From Neocallimastix lanati (nom. inval.) (lineage: Eukaryota; Neocallimastigomycota; Neocallimastigomycetes; Neocallimastigales; Neocallimastigaceae): a DNA stretch of 64,000 nt. The notes beneath the pieces are model-generated. The model worked only from the letters and a program-made list of their open reading frames with translations. It did no database searches and was not told the origin of the DNA. Both the position numbers and the translations under genes were made by a program. Each line of letters begins with the position of its first letter. Within the stretch, counting starts at the first letter, position 1. Where the stretch lies: the NCBI GenBank assembly GCA_016946835.1, contig JACVTC010000070.1:757501-821500 (forward strand), read 5' to 3'. Below are positions 35,419-46,239 of the stretch, piece after piece.

Positions 35419-36435
35419 TTAGTTGACTTGAATTCCAAGATTTTTTAAAAAAAATCGTACAATTCTTGTTTTTTGAGCCTCAATTCTGGCATAAACTTTA
35501 ACCAGATTTTTTGGATTTATTTTTCTTCTTGGGCTCGTCTTCAATCCTAAAATGCACTTCATGATGAAGGATTTATCTTTATTCAAGTTTTTTAAGTTCT
35601 CAGGTAATTCTTCCTGAGATAAAATTTCATTAACGGAATGGTAGACAGGATTATCTTGCTTTTTTGCTACCATTTCATTAATATCTTGAATTCGATCAAT
35701 TAACTCTTGATCATTAATTGATTTTCCATTCTCCATCATCAGAATTTCATCAGAAGCAACAGCAGCGGCATCGGCAGTGACAGTAGCAGCAGAAGACAAA
35801 GAAGGGTTAGGGTAAGCAGGATTCAAAAAAGTATTCCTTTCATCGAAGAGGCATTATTTTTTTTTGGATTTTAGGATTCTATTTTCATCCATTAATTTGT
35901 TTATTAATAAATCCTTGCTCATAATTTGTTGCTTTAAATGATTGTTTTCGATGGTCATTCGATAGAAATCATTGTGGTAGCTATAGGAATTCGAAAAATT
36001 ATTGAAATTAGCCTCCGCTTCTTCTCTCTGGTTTGAAATTCTTGGTCTTTTGGAAGTGGGGGTGGTAACGGAATTTAATGGAGTATCAGAATCCATTTCT
36101 AAAGTATCATTATTTTCAAGAAAATCTTGAGAAATTATACTTTCAAATAAATTTTCAGTTTCTGAACTAGGAGTAGAGCTTTCATAAACGACTGGATTTT
36201 TCATTCTTGTTTCATTTGACTTATAATAGTCATAAGGGGAATAAAAATGTTCTCTAATACTAGAAATAGTATATTTTGAACCAGCTGGGGTAATATTTAC
36301 TGGTTTTAATAGAAATCCATTTATTAAATCATCCTCTTTGGGACTTCTAAATACAATCTCCAGATCTTCTGGAAGACTTTTTAAAAATTTTCCTTCCTCA
36401 AAATGTATTATTCTATTTGAAGAAGCCATTATCAT
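35419..36435 (-). pseudogene. LINE ORF1-like protein
   Basis: The likely start is MASSNRIIHFEEGKF at about 36429; upstream in-frame Met codons come from an A-rich leader. The 36468-35854 frame ends in a poly(A) slip (ILKSKKK) and the reading continues one frame over at 35845-35419. It has a Ser/Glu-rich middle, a basic RPRISNQR motif, a coiled-coil-like segment (NNHLKQQIMSKDLLINKL) and a basic C-terminal part (SPRRKINPKNLVKVYARI). Role by position: nucleic-acid-binding ORF1. One frameshift breaks it. Confidence 0.6.
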
Positions 36436-36440
36436 TACTT

Positions 36441-36890
36441 TTAAAATTTTTTTTTTTATTAAATTCAATTATTGCTTTAAAAAATTGACAATAAAAATTA
36501 TTAAATATCTTTTGTTTAGATTATCAAAGGTATAAACTCTATCCCTAGTAATATTAAAAATATTATGAATATTATGAATACTAACCCTTACTAATAATTT
36601 AATATTATATTTATTATTAATTAATTTAATTAATCAATAGTTAGGATTTAACTAATATTATTAATAATATTAATATCCGCTTTAAAAAAATATATTTATT
36701 AAAGTTTATTTGTAGTCAACAATAGGTTACATCATATTAAGTAGTTTAAAGAAATTCAATTAAAAGTCAACTAATTATATATTATGATAGTATTTATATA
36801 ATTTAAAAAAGTTCAATACATTAATATATATTTTATATATAAAATTATTGTTAGTAATTTATTTATTACGATTTAATAATAATTTATTAT
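36441..36890. other. A/T-rich spacer
   Basis: No coding signal. CTAACCCTTACTAATAA at 36581 is a weak telomere-like echo. Confidence 0.4.
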
Positions 36891-36945
36891 TTAGGGGATT
36901 AGGTTTAGGGTTAGGTTTAAAATAATTAGAGGTTAGGGTTAGGTT
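36891..36945 (+). repeat. short interstitial telomere-like repeat (TTAGGG variants)
   Basis: Reads TTAGGGG ATTAGG TTTAGGG TTAGG, an A/T gap, then AGGTTAGGGTTAGG. Two clusters of TTAGGG/TTAGG-type units in about 55 bp stand out in DNA with almost no G runs. TTAGGG is the usual fungal telomere repeat. Confidence 0.6.
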
Positions 36946-38029
36946 TTAAAATAATTTATTTATTTAAGATTTACAAAGTATTACATGTATTTGATAAATA
37001 ATAATTACAAGAATAGTATACAATAAGAAAAGAATTAATTAAAATTTTTACTAAGTATAACTATTATAAGAATTAACTGAGTAATTTAAATAAATATTAT
37101 CACTAAGTTTAATTAAAAAGATTTAACTTACTATTAAAATTATTAAATATTAAAATATTTAAAGTTTTGATCAAAAATAAATTAAAGTATTTAAAGTTTT
37201 GATTAAAAAATAGAATGGACATACTAACTATGTCCATTTTCTATAAAAGGAAATATACTAATTAACTATATCTAAAATAAAAATTTTGAAAATTAAACTT
37301 AAAATTCATATACTGAAATCCCATGAGGAATTTCAATATCTTAACTATTATAAAGTATAAGTAATTAAAAATAAAATATATAATTATTAAATAATTATAT
37401 AAGTTAATAATAAGAATATATGAATTTCAATATCTTAACTATTATAAAGTATAAGTAATTAAAAATAAAATATATAATTATTAAATAATTATATAAGTTA
37501 ATAATAAGAATATATAATTATATAAAAAATATTACAATTAATGCTACTCATATTATTAATATTATTATTATTAGAATTTATCTTATTCATATTATTAATA
37601 ATATGAATATTATTAGTATTAATATTATTATTATTATTATTATTATTATCTTCATTATTAATAATATTATTTTTATTTTGTTTAATATTTTCAATAATAT
37701 CAGTAACCATATTTTTTTATTATTTTCCTACTTCATTTCATTATTTATTAATTCTTTATCAATTGCTTCATCATTATCCTTTCAATCGTCATTTTCTGAT
37801 TAAAGGATATCCGTATTATAAATACTATAGTTATCCACTTCATTTAGAAATAATTTTAAATATTAATTATTGTATTGATATATATATTAGTAATTTATTG
37901 ATAATAATAAAAATAATGTCACTATCAAAATCAATCTCCAAAGTTAAGGGTAATTGTTGATAAAAATAAAAATGAAAAATAAAATAGCAAACATTTAAAT
38001 TAAATTATGGGATAAGAAGCTCTCTCATA
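36946..38029. other. probable 5' LTR region of the plus-strand gypsy relic
   Basis: Holds a hairpin (AATGGACAT..ATGTCCATT, about 37213-37241), another (GAAATCCC..GGAATTTC, about 37315-37336), a TATA-like AAGTATAAG and a duplicated 94-bp unit. The layout resembles LTR relics A and B, and the gypsy gag remnant follows from about 38055. No convincing match to 41495-43200 could be seen by eye. Confidence 0.35.
37329..37516. repeat. perfect 94-bp tandem duplication
   Basis: The segment starting AATTTCAATATCTTAACTAT at 37329 repeats without visible change from 37423. Each copy carries the TATA-like AAGTATAAG. Confidence 0.9.
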
Positions 38030-38054
38030 CTTAATAAAGCAGCTTCCATTAAGT

Positions 38055-39100
38055 ATTTAAAAGAAATTAAAAATTCTCATCTTTCTCATTCTTATAATGA
38101 AGATACTCCTTCAAATAAAAATTTGATTAATGAAAAGGAAGTTGACTATTTAGTAGGAGCAACTAAATGTAAATTTCGTAATGATAATAAGGATGAAAGA
38201 AATGCAGATAAAAGGATTCATAAAACATTAAAGGATAACCCTAAATTTATAATAATTCCTTCATTACGAAAACAGAGAGAACGAGAAATGGAGGAAAGTA
38301 ATATTAGTAATAAAATTTTAAGGCGAATTAAACCATCTATTCTAACTCAACCACGAATTGAAAAAAAAGAGATTGAAAGAAAAATTTGTAATAATGAAAG
38401 AGCTAACAGTAGTAATGATAAAAGTAATGATAGTACTAATAATAATTCCTTAATGAATAATAAAGTTATTATTAAAAATAATATAAACATTGATAAAGAA
38501 AATAATACAAATATTTAAAGTAAATAAAGTAAATAATGAAAATAATAAAAATTCTTTAAAAGAAAATAGAGTTAAAAAGGAGTTAAATAGTGAAAATATG
38601 AATACCCAAAAAGAAAATAAAATTACTAGGGTATCTAAGAAAATTAAAATGCAATCTGGGAAGAGGAATATGATATTCTTAAAGATTTAAATTCTTACCA
38701 TTGCAATAATACCTTTGGGCAGTTAATAGATGCTGCCCTAAAATTAAGATATAAGGTGTCACAAGGTATTAAATTGGAAAGGAATCAATTTAATATCTCA
38801 GGGGTGATGGATAATGTATCGAGTACGACTGTTGTCGTTAATATTAGCCATTCTTATAAAAGTAAATGTAACGAACCATGTGAAGAGGATATTGCCATGG
38901 TTGATGTTGCAGTTGAAGGTGTTTCGAGTAAGACTTTAAATGATTCATATAGCAATTTAACTATAATTATTAAACAATTTTTAGATAAGCTCCCGTCGAA
39001 TATGAATCTATTGATATTAGTCGTCGCAGAATTTGGTTGGCGACTCAGAATTGTGATTATTCGAAAAGTTATATCATTCAAGTGCAGGTAAAAATTAATA
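38055..39100 (+). pseudogene. gypsy gag/protease remnant
   Basis: Reads in three successive frames: SIKYLKEIKNSHLSHSY and a Lys/Arg/Asn-rich stretch to 38518, then WEEEYDILKDLNSYHCNNTF, FGQLIDAALKLRYKVSQGI and VDVAVEGVSSKTLNDSYSNL. The last aligns with the protease motif (usual form A-L-I-D-G-G), but the triad reads N-D-S, so activity is lost. Confidence 0.65.
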
Positions 39101-39435
39101 AACTTATTTTAATGGTTAATTGTAGAATTGTAAAAAAAGAAATTCCTATTTATGATATTTTAATTAACTTAAAAACTCAAATTGATTATAAATTATTTAT
39201 CCATCCCATTTTATATAGTTTGTGTCAAATTACTCCTGAAGGATTAATTGACTTTATTGCACTAATTAATAATTATTATGAAGATGAAGAAATGTTATTC
39301 TGTATGATTAAGGCCTTGGACGAGGATCCTAAAAAGAATGATTTAAATAAAATTGAAGTATTATCTCCTAAGCAATATATTCATAATGAAATCTTCTTAA
39401 ATACTTTAAATGAAAAATATAAAAATGATAATTAA
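39037..39435 (+). pseudogene. gypsy segment between protease and RT
   Basis: Open 132-codon frame carrying LATQNCDYSKSYIIQVQVKI, a typical protease C-terminal strand, then LINLKTQIDYKLFIHPILYS and DPKKNDLNKIEVLSPKQYIH, the linker into RT. It looks well conserved, but the frame shifts on both sides. Confidence 0.65.
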
Positions 39436-39499
39436 AATTTTGGAAGAGAACTAAGAAAGAGTTGCTAATTTCTAAGAATTAACACCTTTTGATCTTCCT

Positions 39500-40275
39500 C
39501 CACATAAAATTAATTTAATTCCTGGTACGAAACCAGTTAAATAGAGGTGTTATAGATTAGTAAAGTTCAAATCTAATATTACCTCACATAGATGAAATAT
39601 TGAGTTTGGATGGGGCAAAGATCTTTACAACAATGGATCTTTATTCTAGTTATCATGAAATTTTGATGGATGAGGAAAGTGTAGAAAACTACTTTCACCA
39701 CAAAATTTGGTTACTACCAATTCAAGGTTATGTCTTTTGGATTAAATGGAACTCCAGCTATATTTCAAAGGGAAATGAATAGAATTCTTTTCCTATTTAT
39801 AGGGAAGTTCGTCTTTAACTTTATAGATGACATTTTGATATACTCCAAAAGTATAGACGAACATTTGAATCATATTAGACAAGTGTTGGAAGTATTTCAC
39901 CAACACAAATTAAAAATTAATATTGAAAAATGTGCCTTTATGTAGACTGAGGTAGAAGTCTTATGTCATAAGGCATTAGTGATAGCAAAATTAAAGCTAT
40001 CAAGGAATGGGAAGCACCTATTGATGTTCATGAATTACGATCTTTTCATGGAGCAGTAGGGTATTATAGGAACTTTATTAATAAATATGCTCAAATCACC
40101 GCTCCTTTATATAAATTATTAAGAAAGAATGCTAAATATAAATGGAATACTGAACATTTATAAAGTTTTGATCTGTTAAAAGAGAAATTAATAAATGCTC
40201 CAAATTTAAAATATCCAAATTTTAATGAAAGGTTTATAATTAGAATGAATGCTTCATATGAGGGTTTCTAAATGA
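39500..40275 (+). pseudogene. gypsy reverse transcriptase with N-terminal deletion
   Basis: LPPHKINLIPGTKPV precedes a jump to LDGAKIFTTMDLYSSYHEIL; the WSSP..V and RMCVDYR boxes between them are missing. FKVMSFGLNGTPAIFQREMN and the active site FNFIDDILIYSKSIDEHLNH follow, with FIDD in place of the usual Y(I/V)DD. After stops, ELRSFHGAVGYYRNFINKYA and the start of RNase H (FIIRMNASYEGF) follow. Confidence 0.82.
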
Positions 40276-40373
40276 TTCTGGGTATTAGCAACTAAATTAA
40301 CTTCAAAAGAAGAAGAAGAGTTATTTTCCAAAACAAATAAAGAATTCGTGAATGAAAAATTTGTTTAGATAGA

Positions 40374-41471
40374 TGGTGAAGATTACTTTGTTGATGGTAA
40401 CAACTATCTTAAATTAATTACTGATAAAATGGAAAGAGTAAAACTTATTTTAGAAACTCATAAGATAGGTCATGAACGTTATTATAATACTCAACAAAGG
40501 CTTCGTAAAACCTTTTATTGGAATAATATGGCAATGGATATTAAAAGAGTAGTGTAAAGTTATAACCAGTGTCAGTTGAATAGATCACAACCATATCCGG
40601 AACCTACAGCATTCCAACTAAGGTATAAGGTCCTTCTACACATTTGGATTTAGATATTATCCGACCTTTAATTAAAACAAAAAATAATAATCAATATATT
40701 ATTGTAACAGTGAATTACATATCCAAATGGATTGAAGCAGAACCCGTGGAGAATATAACATCACAAGATGTGATTAAATTAATAAATGCGTTTACTAGAC
40801 ATGGTGTTCTACAGGTAATAACAACTGATAATAGTATTCAGTTTACCTCGGATATGACTAAAATATTTTTAGATCTCCATGATGTATATGTAAAATTTAT
40901 CTCCACACATCATTCAGAAAGTAACGTACTTACTGAAAACCGTAATAAAGAGATCAGTAAGTTGTTGAGATTGTTGGGTTATAAGAATAAGGATTGGGGT
41001 GAAGTTTTACCATCCGCCTTATGGGTTCTTAGAACAACCAAAAATAAAGTTACAAAACATTCAAGTTTTGAATTAATTTATGGTAGGGAAGATCAGCAGC
41101 CTTTTGATATTGCTGCTAGACCTACCAAGGATATTAATAAGTCATCGGATGAAGTGTTGTTAGAAAAGTTTATAAATCATTACCGATGGACTTTAAAAGC
41201 AGCCGAAAATGTTAAAAATGCAAATAAATATTGGGCTGCTAGGAGAGAGGAAAAGAATAGTTTGAATGAAGGAAAAAGAATTAAGGAAGGTGATTTGGTT
41301 TTAGTTAGAAATTTTTCGAGAACTAAACTAGAACCTTATTTTGTTGGTCCTCTTAAAGTTATAAAAAAACAATTTAATACGGTTACCTTGGCTGATCCAA
41401 ATTCTGGAATTCAAATAAATAGGAATGTTCATTTGAAGAATATAGTCAAGTATAACTCAGCTTTAATGTAG
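40374..41471 (+). pseudogene. gypsy integrase with GPF/Y domain
   Basis: The HHCC zinc finger is at about 40460-40575 (HKIGHERYYNTQQRL...YNQCQLN), with a TAA before it closes. Past another stop the catalytic core reads HLDLDIIRPL (first Asp), ITTDNSIQFTS (second Asp; the canonical Gly is Ser) and ESNVLTENRNKEI (Glu region, altered from NGLTERFN). The C-terminal GDLVLVRN and EPYFVGPLKVIKK form a GPF/Y module. The frame is open for 275 codons from 40644 to the stop at 41471, but the altered motif 2 and upstream stops argue against activity. Confidence 0.85.
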
Positions 41472-41481
41472 CTTGAGTTTT

Positions 41482-41490
41482 AGAGGGGGC
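41482..41490 (+). other. polypurine tract of the gypsy element
   Basis: AGAGGGGGC lies 10 bases after the integrase stop, the expected position for the plus-strand primer site. TGATAAAG at 41495 is a plausible LTR start. Confidence 0.65.
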
Positions 41491-41494
41491 ATCA

Positions 41495-43200
41495 TGATAA
41501 AGAAATGAATTAATAACCTTTATTTTGTTATAAAATATTATTAATAATTTATTACTTATTTGTACTTTCCTATATTCTTAATAACATAAACTAATTATAA
41601 AAATAATTTATTTTGATATAAATTAAATTTAACTTTGTAAATAATTTTAAATCAATCTTAATTAATTAATTTATTGTTATATTATTAAACATAAATGTAT
41701 ATTAAAATTCTATTGTAAATATTAAAAATTATATGCTTTTTAAGATGTTATTATTTTTATTAATTAAATATTATAAAATTTATTTATTAATAACTATTAA
41801 ATATTATATTAAAATTATTAATTAAATATTATAAAAATTTTATTTTATTTTTGAAAATATTTACAAGTATTATTTAAAATAATTAATGATTATTAAATTC
41901 ATTATATTAATCTTTAAAAATATTTATTTAATTTAAAAATATAAAAGATAATATTAAAAACTATTTCTATAAATTTATTTTATAATTATTTTTAATTAAA
42001 TTATATTTAAATATTATATTATTATATTTATAAAAATTAAAACAAAAATGAATTATTGATATAAAATTAATTCAATAATTCTATAAAATTATTTAAATTA
42101 TAAACAAATAATTATAGTTAAATTTACAACAAAAATATAAATATCACAAAGAATTTTTAAAATATAAATATGTAATTTTTTTTAGTAAATTTAAAATATT
42201 AATAAATAATAAATATTTATTAAAAAAGAATTTCTTTTTATTTTAAAATCAAAGCAGGGTAACCCTGATCCCCCCTGCTTGATTTTAAATACTTGACTAC
42301 CAACCCCGAGTCTACCATTTAATTATTTGTTTTAAAAGTTTATTGAAAAATAATACTAAATATTATAATTTAAAAGTAATAAAATAATTGTAATTATTGA
42401 TTCTGTTATATTAATTATAAAACTTTGTGTGTTATAAATTATTTTAATTTAATTAATTGATAAAATTAATATATTGTAAAGATGTGATTATCCCAATCAC
42501 ATTTTAAATTAAAAATTTTTCTTGTGTAATTCAAAAATGTAAATTATTCTTTGACTTATAAAATAATAAACAAAATAAATAAATCATATGAACTAAATTT
42601 TTGAATTATATTCTTTAAGCCACAAGATAAATTTTTAATGTAATAATTTTTATAAAATTTAATTCTGAGAAAATTATTGTTACAAAATAATTTAAATGAA
42701 TTAATTAAAGTTTAAAACAAAATAAATTAATAATTTATTTTGTGAAAATTAAGTTTCAAAATTTAATCATGACTCCTTTAACATTGTTTTTAAATCGAAA
42801 ATAAATAAAGACTTTACTTATAATATTAAAATAATAAATAGATAATAAATGTACTTAATTTTAATTATTTAGTATTTAGTTTAATTAATAATTATATTTT
42901 TCTAAATTTAGTTATAGTTTATAAATTTATTATTTAATAAAATTCATTAGGATAGTTTTATATTAAAATATATGTAATTTAAATAAAATAATATATTATC
43001 AATGTATTTAGGAAAAGTATAAATAGAAGATACTTTTCACATTTTTTTCTCGATGTAATTGTTATTTTTAACTAATAACTATTAAATATTAATAAAATAT
43101 ATTTTAATAAAAAATTTTTTAATAAAATAAAATTTATTGTATTTTGTTATTGTAATCTATTTTTGTGTTTTCTTTTACATATATAAACAACTTGACCTGT
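41495..43200 (+). repeat. presumed 3' LTR region of the plus-strand gypsy relic
   Basis: Begins at the polypurine tract. It contains a 14-bp-arm hairpin (42244-42287), a smaller hairpin (GATGTGATTATCCCAATCACATT, about 42480), a TATA-like AAGTATAAATAG (43017) followed by a GAAGATACTTTTC hairpin, and a T-rich end. The right boundary is uncertain and no 5' partner was matched by eye. Confidence 0.4.
42244..42287. other. strong inverted repeat (hairpin)
   Basis: AAAATCAA(A)GCAGGG pairs with CCCTGCTTGATTTT with a single bulged A. The loop is rich in C, and the segment is the only G/C-dense spot in more than 1 kb. Confidence 0.75.
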
Positions 43201-43585
43201 CTAATTTAACCCAAACCGAGAAATCTTTATGATACTCATTGAGTAACTTTTCTCCCAAAAAATTTAACAATAAAACATTTTCAAATTTTAATTAAATAGG
43301 TTAGAATTGGTATGAGTACATAGACAATAGATGGGTTTAAATTAAAAAATGGAAAGAAATATATTTTTTCAAAAATAAAAGAATAACTATTATAGTGAAC
43401 TCCTTTTTATGAAGAATAAGGTCTTAAATTATACCAGGATAGTTTTCATACATTACCATATATTCATAAAAATGAAATTTTTAAAATTTCAATTGACAAT
43501 TTAAATTACATTTAAAATAAATGTGATATGATGAATTATGCTTGTGAAAAATTAATAGGAAATAACAATTTAATTAAAAAAGATA
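43201..43585. other. spacer, end of the gypsy region
   Basis: No recognisable gene. CCCAAACCGAGAAATC at 43210 is a slightly more complex patch that may be a leftover of the element's leader. Confidence 0.35.
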
Positions 43586-43840
43586 ATGGAGTGTAAAAAA
43601 GCATTTTTTTTCATCAGCACTTGCTATTGTAGCTGCTGGATTTTCAGTTTATATTTCTTCACTTTGTTAGACTGCATCATTAGCATTAGTAACATCAGTA
43701 AGAGGTTCAACTCAACTTTCATTATTTCTTGTATGCTAAATAATAAAAATGATTTTTGTACAGTAATTGGAACTATAACTTGTATGATGAGTAAATGCTA
43801 TTTTAGGCAAAATCCAGAAAAAATGTTGCTATTGTAAAAA
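43586..43840 (+). pseudogene. decayed membrane-protein fragment, unidentified
   Basis: An 83-codon frame is open from 43586, but a second plus frame reads more protein-like: SSALAIVAAGFSVYISSLC, a stop, TASLALVTSVRGSTQLSLF. That suggests two transmembrane helices with a short basic loop. I cannot assign a family. It lies at the left edge of a cluster of relics unlike the retroelements. Confidence 0.35.
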
Positions 43841-44099
43841 ATTAATAAATATAAAAAAATAAATAAAATTATCATTTGTATAAATAGTTAAATCTATTAA
43901 TTCTTTTGAAATAGCGTTAGGAAAAAACAATTTATAAATAATTATTAAATTTTCTGATTTTCTTTCAGTTTGAATTTTGTTCATTAAATAATTTTAAGGT
44001 TAGGATAAGTAGAGTTATTTTATTATTTCAAATTATCAGATAAATTTAATAATTATAATAGTAGAATTGTGTTGGAAGTTTCTAATTCTCCAGATATTA

Positions 44100-44870
44100 C
44101 TTATTCTAAGTTAGGAATAACTGAATTTTATTGACTAAATTTAATAAAACTCTGGGGCAACTTGCTTATCAAGAACAACTCACAAAAGAATATAAAAATT
44201 CCATATATGAAATCACCCTATCTCACTCAAATCAAGGTAAAGAAAACATTAAAAAATTAGAAAAATATTTGACAATTTGAAAAATGTTAATCGGGATAGA
44301 TTTAAATGAATTTTATAGTAATCTAAGTATAAAGAAGTATTAAGTAACAATCTTAAAACATAAATTCAAATACAAGAAAAACTCAATAAATTAAACATTG
44401 AATTAATATATATATTAAAGAAAATAGCACTGTTGAAAGTTCTACTTCATATCCAAGGTACAAAAAATATCTACAGATATAAATAAGTCAGAAGGTGAAT
44501 TAGCTAGAATAAATAAAAACATTAATTCCTTTCAAAAGAAAACCAACACCATAAAATATTTAACAAAATATCTAACTATATTGAAGAGTTAAATAAATTA
44601 AAAAATCAACTATCTCAACTATCATCTTTACAAAATATAGACAAGCAAATGGAATATAAAATGTTAATATATAATCAAAAGCAAAGCTCTTATTTTCGAT
44701 TGATATGGACGAAAATTTCCAAGCCCTACTATCACCCGAAAAATGAAAAATGCAACAAAATGATTAATATTTTTATAAATGAAATTTATCTCTCAAAAGT
44801 AATTGAAGAAGATGATATTTCAATAACTGTTGTAGTTCTATTATTCTTTCCTATAATTTTAATATAAATA
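44100..44870 (+). pseudogene. decayed coiled-coil protein, unidentified
   Basis: Plus-strand frames alternate but keep a Lys/Glu/Leu/Asn heptad pattern: TLGQLAYQEQLTKEYKNSIY, KENIKKLEKYL, DINKSEGELARINKNINSF, YIEELNKLKNQLSQLSSLQN. At least four stops or shifts. The last part (44649-44867) ends with a hydrophobic VVVLLFFPIILI tail. The pattern indicates a former structural coiled-coil protein; no family is recognised. Confidence 0.45.
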
Positions 44871-45340
44871 TCTTTTTAATTATTAATTTTTTTAATATTT
44901 TAAAAAAGAAATGAATTATTTGAATATAAAATAATTATAAAATTCCAATACATTCAATAATAATTCTTTTAGATTTTTTGTATATATATATTTATAAAAG
45001 ATATTTATAAATATATCAATTAATAGATTATATTATTTATTAATTTACTTATTTAGTTATTTATTTATTATATCATATTAAAGTAAACTATAAATGAATA
45101 ATTTTAAAATAATAAAAATAACTACCAATTTACATATATTCATAAATATAAATATTTGTCAAAAAAAAATAATTCATATAAAGTTTTATTAATTTTTATT
45201 ACTATTTAAATTCAATTTATATCCTTTAATTTTTAAATATAATTTTTTTTCAAATTTTAAACAATAACAAAATTTTGTTTATATAAAAAAAAACTCTTGA
45301 TTATAATAAATTTATTTTATATAAAATTTAAATCATATTA

Positions 45341-46110
45341 TTAATTTACTTTTATATTTATTACCAAATTGTAACAAATAATTTTAATTTTTTTAATTAT
45401 TTTATTTAAAGTTATTAATAGTTTTTTAAAATTATAGGTAAAAGAAATATATATATTCAATTTAGTTTCCTCATCATATATTTCAGTAATTATTTTTGCA
45501 TATACAGATGTTAGATTATCCTCGATATCGTAAAAGACATCTTTAAGCATTTCATATAGATCTTCAAAAGACAATGGGAAATAAAGGAATATTTTTATTG
45601 TTCATACCAAACGAGACATTGGATTTACTTTATTATTAAAACATATAAAATTGGTTAGAATCCTAAATGTTGGTAATTGTAGTCTTTTGAACCATTATTA
45701 ACAATTCTTTTTAATTGATTAAAAATGTTTTACTTCCTTTGATTAAAGCTTATCTCTATAGAATTTCCATAAACTACATAATGTAAACGTTCAGGATCCA
45801 TATAGTTATTCTTGAACAGGGGTCCAGATTGGTATTGATAACGTCGACTATATATTCATCTTCGTCAATATTAATGGTTAAATTGGTAATTCATTTAATT
45901 CCTGTTATTATTACCTCTTCAAGAATAGTTTCTATGTCTTCAATACTTAAATCAATGTAATTACTATCCACAATTAAATAGTTTTCTTTTTCATCCTAAT
46001 TTGGGTTTCGCTAAAATAATTGTTCAAAATTGGATTCGATTTCTCATTCGACAGGCTTTCAATGTAAATAGCTTAGCCTATATATATATAACATACCTCT
46101 TTCTACAAAA
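45341..46110 (-). pseudogene. relic resembling RNA polymerase largest subunit (Rpb1 C-terminal region)
   Basis: Minus-strand reading from about 46060 to 45370, through four or more frame changes, keeps a recognisable order: an ILEEVIITGIK segment, EYIVDVINTNL (a ...ETDG-NL-like strand), YMDPERLHYVVYGN (in the place of the VDP-R-TYSNDI block), NGSKDYNYQHLGI (the YVNYRHL block) and SFEDLYEMLKDVFYD (the SFEE..ILL.A box), then a Ser-Val segment (NLTSVYAKIITE) in the place of the GVSE..I block. This is the order of Rpb1 domain 5. The divergence and the neighbouring unknown relics favour a viral (NCLDV-type) source over host Rpb1, but a host pseudogene is possible. Confidence 0.5.
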
Positions 46111-46239
46111 TATAACAAATCGCAATTCATATGAAATGAATTCATTTTGTTCAAGTATACTTCGTATAAAATTAATAATCGTCATTTGTACTCTAATTTT
46201 ATTAACATTTAAACATATAAAATTAAATAATTTATAATT

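Larger units (their letters stand above)
33370..36440 (-). mobile_element. L1-like LINE relic, minus strand
   Basis: Minus-strand order is ORF1-like, Asn/Ser-rich region, APE-type endonuclease, reverse transcriptase fragment. It is internally deleted and stops inside the RT. It is probably related to the LINE tails at 6580-8265, which carry the complementary C-terminal part, but no shared segment proves this. Confidence 0.82.
38030..41494 (+). mobile_element. Ty3/gypsy retrotransposon relic, GPF/Y-type integrase, plus strand
   Basis: Plus-strand order is gag-like, protease remnant, RT, RNase H remnant, integrase, polypurine tract. Two internal deletions are visible: the RT N-terminal boxes near 39595 and most of RNase H near 40270-40330. 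The integrase is the only long intact frame. A polypurine tract AGAGGGGGC (41482-41490) follows 10 bases after the stop and marks the start of the 3' LTR. Confidence 0.88.

Noticed and set aside
37498-37803. Asn-rich and Ile-rich frames on both strands
   Set aside because: Complementary translations of an ATT/AAT microsatellite.
46001-46237. 78-codon plus frame
   Set aside because: Antisense to the polymerase relic and its upstream continuation; no plus-strand motif.
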